Positions 50,082 through 57,102 of a stretch of 57,102 nt of DNA are shown piece after piece. Each line of letters opens with the position of its first letter. The first letter of the stretch is position 1. The position numbers were made by a program, and so were the translations under genes. This DNA comes from a virus: positions 1 through 57,102 of IMG/VR virus record IMGVR_UViG_3300031774_000016; one strand, 5' to 3'. Below the pieces are notes generated by a model, which had not been told where the DNA came from, did not search any database, and saw nothing but the letters and a program-made list of their open reading frames with translations.

Positions 50082-50271
50082 TGATGAAGAATGGAAGATT
50101 CATATTAGTGATGAATCGTTGAAGGTAAAAGTGCAAGAAAAATTTAATATTGAGAAACCAGGTACTATTTATTATGGTAATGGTAATTTTCAAGAAGAAA
50201 CATCTTGGGATTTAATTATTCCTAATGCTCTCATAAACAAAGTAAACAAGTACATCAAGGATAATAGTTGA
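50050..50271 (+). CDS. Hypothetical 73-aa protein
   Basis: Begins within the end of the primase gene and overlaps the nuclease start by four bases. Acidic alpha/beta peptide with two Trp near the N-terminus. No known family, but its coupling to both replication genes suggests a replication role. Confidence 0.65.
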   Translation: MVEQENIWKFNDEEWKIHISDESLKVKVQEKFNIEKPGTIYYGNGNFQEETSWDLIIPNALINKVNKYIKDNS

Positions 50272-53200
50272 TAAAAAATGTTGTAAAAGTTCCTTTTCGA
50301 AAACTTAAACACATACATCACATATCGGATATTCAAATCCGAAATCTTAAGCGACATACAGAATACGAAGAAGTATTCAATCGTCTTTATGAAAAGGTCA
50401 AAGAAAACAAAGACAATGCTGTTGCTTATATAGGTGGTGATATAGCACACTCAAAAACAGAGATGTCACCTGAATTGGTAGACCAACTCTCAAGGTTATT
50501 TAAGAATCTATCTGATATAGTACCGACAATAATTATTGCTGGTAATCACGATTGTAATCTAAACAATCGTTCTCGGATGGATGTACTCACTCCAATAGTA
50601 CAGAATTTAAATCATCCTAATTTACACTACCTCAAAGATAGTGGTATCTATACTTGTGCCGATGTACAATTCGTAGTATGGGATTGTTGGACAGATGAAA
50701 AAGATTTTATCACTGCCGACCAAGTTGAAGGTGATACTAAGATTGTATTGTTTCATGGAACGGTAGATAAATGTGAAACTGATTTAGGATTCAATTTACC
50801 TTCTGATGTCAAGATTCATAAGTTTGATGGATATGATATGGGATTACTTGGTGATATTCATAAACGTCAACATCTTAACAAAGAGGGAACTATATCTTAT
50901 TGTGGTTCATTGGTTCAACAGAATCATGGTGAAGGATTAGATCACGGATACTTGTTATGGGATGTTCCAAAGAGAAAATCTACATATATTCAAGTACCAA
51001 ACGATTATGGTTATTACACAATAGACATCAAAGATGGTAAGTTTCCTGATTGTCCTGATATGCCCAAAAAGGCCAGGTTAAGAGTAAGGGTATCTGATAC
51101 CGACTCTGTACAATTAAAGAAGGCCTTGAGTGTAATACAGACCAAATATGGTATAAAGGAGATAGCTGTTAATCGTACAGATAGATTGACAGAAAGAGTT
51201 CGTGATGGACAAATTGTTGATGTTGGAGATGTTCAGAATCCAGAATATCAATATGAGTTAATTGAGGATTACATTGGTAGAAATCATATTGTAGATGAAA
51301 AAACATTATTAAAAATTAAAGAAATAAATGATGATTTAAATAGAAACTTACCAGCGGAAGAAATATCTCGTAATGTGTTTTGGAAGATAAAGAAATTTGA
51401 ATGGTCGAATATGTTTAGTTATGGAGAAGATAATGTAGTGGACTTCACAAAACTAAATGGTATCATTGGAATGTTTGCACCAAACGCAAGTGGTAAATCA
51501 GCATTATTAGATTCACTTTCATTCTGTTTGTTTGATACATCGGCAAGAGCATTTAAGGCCGATAGGGTTATCAATAATAAAAAAGGTAGTTTTAGTTGTA
51601 AGGTAAATTTTGAAATAAACGAAACAGATTATTTTATTGAAAGAAAAGGTAAACGATTAAGTAATGGACACGTCAAAGTTAATGTAGAGTTTTGGATGTT
51701 AGATGATGCAGGTGATATTGTTTCTTTAAATGGTGATCAACGAAGAACTACAAACTACGCTATAAAAAAGGTTATTGGTTCTTATGAAGATTTTGTTTTA
51801 ACTGCACTTTCTCTACAAAACAATTCTACGGTATTCATAGACAAGACTCAAAAGGAAAGAAAAGATTTATTGGCTCAGTTTATGGGTATGGGAATCTTTG
51901 ATAGACTTTATACAAGTGCTAATGATAATATATCTGATATAACTGCTTTATTGAGAGACTTTAACAAGACAGATTATGATGTTGATTTAGCTGATATTGA
52001 TAAAAGTGATACTCAATATAAGGAAGTACAAGTAGATTTAAGAAGTCAAAAGAAAAGTCTTACCGATAGGAAGAAAGAATTGACAACTCAGACATTTAAA
52101 TTAACCAAGAAGTTAAGGCCTGTTGATGAATCAGTTACTAATATCAAGAAGTTAGAAAATGATAGGTTAGAATCTGAAAATTCTCTTGATTCAATAGATA
52201 CAAGATTAGGTTCACTCGAATCCACAAAGGAAGAAAATAAAACTAAACTTACAGAATTTAAAAATAGAATACAAACTTATACCGAATCAAATATAAATCA
52301 ACTATACACCGACCTTTCTGAATTAGAAGTTCAACAAACGGAAAGTCAAATTGAGATTGATAAGTTAAAAATAGAAGTTCGTTCTAAATTAGATAAAATT
52401 GATAAGTTAGGTAATTTAGAATGGGATGAGGATTGTGATTTTTGTATGAGTAATCCATTTACATTAGATGCCATAGATACAAAAGAAAAACTAAACGAAG
52501 ATAAAGTATTGGCTGGTCAATTTGTTAGTTCGTTAGATTCAATTGTAAATAAGATTGATGAACTTGGTAATGTAAAAAATGATAAATTAGATTATGACAA
52601 CACCATAGAAAAATTGAAGAATGTTGAAATTAATCAAAACAAATTAGAATCAGAAGAAGTGTTATTAACCGAGAGAAAAAAACATACCCTTTCTCAGATA
52701 GCAATTCAAGAAGATAAGATTGAAAAGTATCATGAGAGTAAGAATGACATCGTTTACAATAAACAAATAGAAGAAGAAATAGAAAGTCTTAAAAATTCTA
52801 TTGATGATTTAGATTATCAAGTCGATACAATAGATAAGAAGATACAAACTATTCATGGTGAGATACAGATTAACGCTACCAAAAAGAAAACTATTATGGA
52901 AACAATGAAACGTGTTCAAGATTTAGAAACAGAACACGAAGCTTACAAGTATTATCTTGACTCTATTAAACGAGATGGTATTCCCTACGAGTTAATAGAA
53001 AAGGCCTTACCTACAATTGAGGGTGAGGTTAATGATATATTGGCTCAAATGGTAGACTTTGGTATTGTGTTAGAAATGGATGGTAAGAATATCAATACAT
53101 ATCTAGCCTATGATGATGACAACGTGTGGCCTTTAGAATTATCAAGTGGTATGGAACGATTCATATCAAGTCTTGCAATGAGAGTTGGTTTGATTAATGT

Positions 53201-53417
53201 TTGTAATTTACCACGGGCTAACTTTTTAGCCATTGATGAAGGTTTTGGAAACATGGATTCTGATAATCTTAACTCTATTTATATGCTGTTTCAATATTTA
53301 AAATCTCAATTCCAATTTGCATTTGTAGTATCTCATATAGAATCTATGAGAGATACCGTGGATTCACTTCTTGAAATATCAAAAATTGATGGATTTAGTA
53401 ATGTGGACTTTAATTAG
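50268..53417 (+). CDS. SbcD-SbcC (Mre11-Rad50, gp47-gp46) fusion nuclease
   Basis: 1049 residues in one uninterrupted frame from a TTG start. The N-terminal 340 residues are a Mre11/SbcD-type phosphoesterase: HHISDIQI (His18/Asp21), GGDIAH (56-61), AGNHD (91-95), and LLGDIHKRQ with the late His pair. The remaining 700 are a Rad50/SbcC ATPase: Walker A at APNASGKSA (about 404-412), a long coiled coil split by the zinc hook CDFC (about 723-726), signature ELSSGMER (about 957-964) and Walker B FLAIDEGFGN (about 986-995). In T4 and most bacteria these are two proteins. It processes DNA ends for recombination-dependent replication. Confidence 0.93.
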   Translation: MIKNVVKVPFRKLKHIHHISDIQIRNLKRHTEYEEVFNRLYEKVKENKDNAVAYIGGDIAHSKTEMSPELVDQLSRLFKNLSDIVPTIIIAGNHDCNLNNRSRMDVLTPIVQNLNHPNLHYLKDSGIYTCADVQFVVWDCWTDEKDFITADQVEGDTKIVLFHGTVDKCETDLGFNLPSDVKIHKFDGYDMGLLGDIHKRQHLNKEGTISYCGSLVQQNHGEGLDHGYLLWDVPKRKSTYIQVPNDYGYYTIDIKDGKFPDCPDMPKKARLRVRVSDTDSVQLKKALSVIQTKYGIKEIAVNRTDRLTERVRDGQIVDVGDVQNPEYQYELIEDYIGRNHIVDEKTLLKIKEINDDLNRNLPAEEISRNVFWKIKKFEWSNMFSYGEDNVVDFTKLNGIIGMFAPNASGKSALLDSLSFCLFDTSARAFKADRVINNKKGSFSCKVNFEINETDYFIERKGKRLSNGHVKVNVEFWMLDDAGDIVSLNGDQRRTTNYAIKKVIGSYEDFVLTALSLQNNSTVFIDKTQKERKDLLAQFMGMGIFDRLYTSANDNISDITALLRDFNKTDYDVDLADIDKSDTQYKEVQVDLRSQKKSLTDRKKELTTQTFKLTKKLRPVDESVTNIKKLENDRLESENSLDSIDTRLGSLESTKEENKTKLTEFKNRIQTYTESNINQLYTDLSELEVQQTESQIEIDKLKIEVRSKLDKIDKLGNLEWDEDCDFCMSNPFTLDAIDTKEKLNEDKVLAGQFVSSLDSIVNKIDELGNVKNDKLDYDNTIEKLKNVEINQNKLESEEVLLTERKKHTLSQIAIQEDKIEKYHESKNDIVYNKQIEEEIESLKNSIDDLDYQVDTIDKKIQTIHGEIQINATKKKTIMETMKRVQDLETEHEAYKYYLDSIKRDGIPYELIEKALPTIEGEVNDILAQMVDFGIVLEMDGKNINTYLAYDDDNVWPLELSSGMERFISSLAMRVGLINVCNLPRANFLAIDEGFGNMDSDNLNSIYMLFQYLKSQFQFAFVVSHIESMRDTVDSLLEISKIDGFSNVDFN

Positions 53418-53583
53418 AATATAAAACATTTTTTGGGGCGGGACGACCTTCTCGTTCTCGTTTTAAATTTAAAATATATTGATTGATAAGGGCGGACATA
53501 GTAGTATGTTCGTCCTTTGAGTGCAATCGAAACCAACCGATTAAATCTTTATCTATCGTAAAAGATACTTTTTCTTTTTTCAT
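53410..53583 (-). CDS. Ribbon-helix-helix DNA-binding protein
   Basis: 57 residues on the minus strand, start at MKKEK (ATG complement at 53581-53583) because GGAGA is suitably placed; an in-frame upstream ATG at 53598 would use the site as codons. KVSFTIDKDLIGWF is the DNA-contact strand and SALINQYILNL is the second helix of an Arc/CopG-type fold. It is convergent with the nuclease gene (eight-base overlap) and divergent from the fibre gene, so it may repress the fibre promoter or its own. Confidence 0.8.
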   Translation of the reverse strand: MKKEKVSFTIDKDLIGWFRLHSKDEHTTMSALINQYILNLKREREGRPAPKNVLYSN

Positions 53584-53639
53584 ACTGATATTCTCCATAT
53601 TTTATACCGACAATAAATATTAAGAATTTTTGCATTTGA

Positions 53640-53648
53640 TATTTATAA
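53640..53648 (+). promoter_or_regulatory. TATTTATAA late-promoter-like element before the fibre gene
   Basis: Lies 25 bases before the ATG at 53674 in the divergent gap beside the ribbon-helix-helix gene. CGGAGAA serves as the ribosome binding site. Proposed late promoter; inference. Confidence 0.45.
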
Positions 53649-53673
53649 ATGAATAAATCTATTCGGAGAACAA

Positions 53674-56600
53674 ATGGCAATACTTAGAAGATATAACAAA
53701 TATCAAGGATTAAAGGATATCGATGTCCTTATTGAAGATGATGCGCCAATCTCACAATATTTTAATGTTGCAGAAGTTCCAGATATTATCTCACAAGGTC
53801 GTAGTTCATTTTTAGTTGGTGGTTCATCATTATTAAAAAATGGTGTAGAGTTAAAATTTGAATTAATAAATGATGCTACTGGTAAAACTATTTATTTAGA
53901 ACCAGTTTCAAATTATCTTGAAGGTGATGCCCGTAGAATATCAGTTGAAATATATGATGACGCCGAAACCTTTGGTGATGCCACTTTATATTGTCTTGGT
54001 GAATTAAACCCAAATGAAGTAGATGTACCAGCCGAATGGAGAGATATTTATAATGTTCGTTGGTATCGAAAAATTTATATTAGTGGTGCGGGTACAAATT
54101 CAGAACCAATATATTTTTATAATCAACCATCCATGTGGGTTGGAGAAATAGTAAAAGGTTTTGTAGAAACATCGTTTCCGACTGGTTCAGTACAGCAAAC
54201 TGGAGAAGTTAGTGGAGAACCATTACCAGGAACAGAAGGTACAAATCCATCAACTGAAGAAGTAAGTAGTATAAAGGTTTTACAAAAGGGATTTAAATCT
54301 AAAGTATTTGGTGGTGGTGGAAAAAATGCTGGTGTTAGTCGTAGAGGTAGAAAGGCAAGACGAGCCTCTCCTGAAGTTGATAAATTTAGTTTCTCCATTG
54401 AAGATGAAACATCAAAGTCTGATGTAAGACACGTTGGTGCAACATTTAAAGTAAACAATCCCCAACCTGCAGAGTCATTTGAATTAGAATCATATCATGA
54501 AGTTCCAACTATATATGAAACGGATATTGTAGATGTAAAAACTGATAAACAATTAGTTCCTGCAAAAGAATTTGTTATAACGGATACAAGATTTCCTGAA
54601 GATGATGAAAGACGAAAGGTAATAGTTCCTTTAGCAAAGTCGCCATATACGATGTCGTTTCAACCAGCACCTACTCATTCAGTAAGTACGGTTAATTTCC
54701 GTTCTTTTGCAGATGTAAGAATATCTAAAATGAGAACATTTAGTGGTGATGTTCATAGAGTAAAATTATATGCAAAAAACAAAGATGCGTTTGGTGATTT
54801 TGAATTAATAGCAGACACTCCAATAGAAAGTCCTGAAATATTATTTGATGTATTTAGTTCGGCTGGTTCAAAAAGAATTGGTTATTTTAATGACCAAAGT
54901 ACACTTGATGATTATTGGAGTAGTGCATCAAATACTACTGCATCTTTAAATTCTACATATGTTCTTGATTCTGTTCATATATCTGGTTCAAATAGTCAAC
55001 CTAATGAATTATTAAAATTTCAAATTACAGGATCAAGACCGATAGAATTTTATAAAGGTATTGATTATTCAATTAGGGCAAGAATAATTGGAGAGGCAGG
55101 TCCTAAATCTTTTACCGATGGAGAAGCATTAACTTCATTTGGTGAACTTGGTATTTTCTTATCGGGTTCATCTTTTGAAACTAATCACAATTTTGGTAAT
55201 GAATATGGATTTCAATTAACACCACCCGGAGAAAGCACTCCTGGTTCATTAACCATTGAATCAGTAGATGGTCCTGGTTTAAAAGATTTTGGAATAGTAG
55301 AGGAAGTTTTTACACCACTTCGTAATGGTGAAGATAATGTTTTACAATTTGGTATTCCAGCTGGTAATTTTTATATATCTGATATTTCTATAACACCAGT
55401 AGCAGATACAGGATTTTCACCTGATTGGATTAAAATAGTAGCTCCTGTTCCACCATTTTCACAAGAAAGGCCTGATGATTATGAATTTATGGCAGAGTTT
55501 TATGATGTAAATAATAATGTAGCCGATACCGTAACTCATGTTAGTGCATCTACTTTTGTGGGGGCAAATAATTACATAGTTGGTTCTGATAATGTATTAA
55601 GTGGTTCTATGTTTATTGGAAGTGCAATTGGTAGTGGTATAGAAATGGCTGGAGTTAGTTCAGGATTTATTCGTAGTATAGGATACAAAGGATTTACAAG
55701 TGCGTCCGCATACCCAACTCAAGGTCCTGGATTCTTAATGTATAGTGGTTCTGTATTAACTGATGTAACAGATGATTATAGTAATGGTGGAATTGGATTA
55801 GAATTAGTAGGTCATAGTGGTAGTTATCTTAGATTTCGAACTAATCCAAGTGAACTTGATATAAGAACCGATGCATTCTTTATAGGACAAGAACCACTTC
55901 AATATATTAGTGGTTCGGAAGGTAATATAGAAATTAGTTCTTCATTATTTCATCTCGATCCTAAAAATGAACGATTAGTAATTGGTGCAGATGCTACAAT
56001 TAATGCTGATTTAACAGTAAATAATATACGAACACCTGCACAAATAGGTGGAGCTCCATCTACATTTGCAAATGCATCTGCTTCTATAACTTCACAAGGT
56101 AATGTGGTATTTAGGTCGGGTTCTATTGCAAATTGGAAAATATTTGGTAGTAAACTATCAGGTTCAAACGCCACATTAGATGCCGATGGGGCAGCATTAT
56201 ATATGTCTGATAAAGGACCTAATACTGATAATTCCGCGACATTTGATATTCAAAGGGATGAGTATTATATTGACTTTACACCTGCAGACCAAGGTAACGA
56301 CAGAAATTATTATGTTAAGTTTGGTCCTAATTTTGCAGTAGATAGTGATGGAGTTTTAATTGCTAGTGGGGCAGTATTTGAAGGGCAAATAACTGCTTCT
56401 ACTGGATTAATTGGTGGAGCAAGTATAGAAAGTGCATCTTTAGCCTATTCACCATTTTGGAGAATATCCTCATCAGCAGACCAAACTGATCCTACATCGT
56501 TTATTTCATCAAGTGAATTTAAAGTATCGGCTGGTGGATTAGTTACGGGTTCTGCCATCTTATTAGGTGATAAAGGTGGTGGAAATTATTTACAATTCAT

Positions 56601-57102
56601 AGATGATACTTTGACGGTTGAAGGTAATATTACGGTTAATAGTATTAAGACACCTGCTACAATCGGTGGAGTTGCATCAACTACTCTAAATTCATCAGCT
56701 AGTATAGAATCTGATGGATTTGCCTCATTTAAATCTGCTTCCATAGGTGGATTTCATGTTTCTTCGGATACCATAAACGATACAAATGATAGATTGATAT
56801 TAAAATCAAGTGGTCAGATAACTGGTTCAAAAGTATTATTTAGTGGTGGTAATATTGGTGGATGGACTATTAATGAAACGAATATAACAAGTCCAGGAGC
56901 TGGAATTAGACTTAATGCAAATGGAGATAATTCAGAAATATCCATAAACTCTCATACCTTCGCAAATGAAGGAATACAATTAGGATTCAATGGTGGAAGT
57001 CCAAGATTTTACGCTGGTGATGGGGCCCAAAACTTTTTAAGATATGATTCGAGTAATGGTGTATCAATTAAGACAACTTTATTTGAATTAGATACACCTA
57101 CA
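53674..57102 (+). CDS. Giant tail-fibre-like protein (3' end outside window)
   Basis: Open from ATG at 53674 to the last base, 1143 codons with no stop, so truncated by the window. N-terminal 150 residues look like an attachment domain (beta-rich, YNVRWYRKIYISG), followed by an Arg/Lys-rich linker (RRGRKARRAS, about 225-234). From about residue 300 it is Gly/Ser/Thr-rich beta sequence with repeats: a block TVNNIRTPAQIGG near 56014 recurs as TVNSIKTPATIGG near 56632, 206 codons apart. This is a repeat architecture of long fibres or bacteriocin-like fibres. Likely determines receptor binding. No chaperone is visible. Confidence 0.85.
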   Translation, partial: MAILRRYNKYQGLKDIDVLIEDDAPISQYFNVAEVPDIISQGRSSFLVGGSSLLKNGVELKFELINDATGKTIYLEPVSNYLEGDARRISVEIYDDAETFGDATLYCLGELNPNEVDVPAEWRDIYNVRWYRKIYISGAGTNSEPIYFYNQPSMWVGEIVKGFVETSFPTGSVQQTGEVSGEPLPGTEGTNPSTEEVSSIKVLQKGFKSKVFGGGGKNAGVSRRGRKARRASPEVDKFSFSIEDETSKSDVRHVGATFKVNNPQPAESFELESYHEVPTIYETDIVDVKTDKQLVPAKEFVITDTRFPEDDERRKVIVPLAKSPYTMSFQPAPTHSVSTVNFRSFADVRISKMRTFSGDVHRVKLYAKNKDAFGDFELIADTPIESPEILFDVFSSAGSKRIGYFNDQSTLDDYWSSASNTTASLNSTYVLDSVHISGSNSQPNELLKFQITGSRPIEFYKGIDYSIRARIIGEAGPKSFTDGEALTSFGELGIFLSGSSFETNHNFGNEYGFQLTPPGESTPGSLTIESVDGPGLKDFGIVEEVFTPLRNGEDNVLQFGIPAGNFYISDISITPVADTGFSPDWIKIVAPVPPFSQERPDDYEFMAEFYDVNNNVADTVTHVSASTFVGANNYIVGSDNVLSGSMFIGSAIGSGIEMAGVSSGFIRSIGYKGFTSASAYPTQGPGFLMYSGSVLTDVTDDYSNGGIGLELVGHSGSYLRFRTNPSELDIRTDAFFIGQEPLQYISGSEGNIEISSSLFHLDPKNERLVIGADATINADLTVNNIRTPAQIGGAPSTFANASASITSQGNVVFRSGSIANWKIFGSKLSGSNATLDADGAALYMSDKGPNTDNSATFDIQRDEYYIDFTPADQGNDRNYYVKFGPNFAVDSDGVLIASGAVFEGQITASTGLIGGASIESASLAYSPFWRISSSADQTDPTSFISSSEFKVSAGGLVTGSAILLGDKGGGNYLQFIDDTLTVEGNITVNSIKTPATIGGVASTTLNSSASIESDGFASFKSASIGGFHVSSDTINDTNDRLILKSSGQITGSKVLFSGGNIGGWTINETNITSPGAGIRLNANGDNSEISINSHTFANEGIQLGFNGGSPRFYAGDGAQNFLRYDSSNGVSIKTTLFELDTPT

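Noticed and set aside
1-57102. CRISPR array, insertion sequence, integrase or attachment site
   Set aside because: No regularly spaced direct repeats, no transposase or recombinase motifs and no tRNA-derived duplicate ends were seen.

Overview
The window is about 57 kb of an AT-rich (roughly one third GC), almost entirely plus-strand genome of a T4-like contractile-tailed phage. The phage assignment rests on recognisable baseplate genes (gp5-, gp25- and gp6-like), a gp55-like late sigma factor, a Mre11/Rad50-type recombination nuclease (gp47+gp46 fused), a TOPRIM primase and several very large tail/baseplate proteins. No integrase or other lysogeny gene is visible. Both window edges cut genes: the first CDS is open at its 5' end and the last (a giant fibre-like protein) is open at its 3' end. 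Host inference: signal peptides ending in AQ/SQ, a TonB-dependent receptor with an N-terminal carboxypeptidase-regulatory-like domain and a histone H1/Hc1-like protein point to the Bacteroidota/FCB side. However, the early promoters are classical TTGACT-N17-TAAGAT/TATATT, not the Bacteroidetes type, so a marine FCB relative such as Marinimicrobia is a reasonable guess, not a demonstration.

Layout. 1-4.3 kb: partial GHKL-type ATPase, Hsp20, J-domain protein, Hc1-like protein and a membrane/coiled-coil protein. 4.5-7.3 kb: a complete TonB-dependent receptor. 7.4-17.5 kb: a dense, translationally coupled field of small genes, many under 60 codons, driven by a repeated sigma70-like promoter. It includes a SWIM zinc-finger protein, tRNA-Cys, peptide deformylase, an IMP dehydrogenase-like enzyme and lipoproteins. 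17.48-17.90 kb: a full tmRNA gene. 17.9-22 kb: DNA methyltransferase, a 3D-domain candidate lysin, an HD hydrolase and gp55. 22.2-25.4 kb: an envelope cassette with two prepilin-like proteins, secreted/membrane proteins and a stand-alone TonB C-terminal domain. 25.4 kb: a minus-strand two-helix membrane protein (possible holin). 25.9-41.7 kb: baseplate/tail structural genes. 41.8-46.3 kb: a second envelope/signalling cassette with an MscS-like membrane protein, outer-membrane protein, a 43-residue peptide with 17 cysteines, a lipoprotein, a GspE-N/MshEN-like protein, a thioredoxin fold without its cysteines, and a Popeye-like cyclic-nucleotide-binding membrane protein. 46.4-53.4 kb: metallopeptidase, PD-(D/E)XK nuclease, two glycosyltransferases, primase and the SbcD-SbcC fusion. 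53.4 kb: a minus-strand ribbon-helix-helix regulator, then the giant fibre gene.

How it fits together. Early genes appear to use host-type promoters, two of which place the start point on the ATG (leaderless messages). Late genes are probably read by gp55, and a TATTTAT element recurs just upstream of many late genes. Protein quality-control functions (tmRNA, deformylase, Hsp20, J protein) and guanine-nucleotide/HD functions would support replication. The unusual feature is the amount of host-envelope machinery carried by the phage (TonB receptor, TonB domain, two prepilins, barrels, lipoproteins). It suggests remodelling of the infected cell surface, with superinfection exclusion as one possible purpose.
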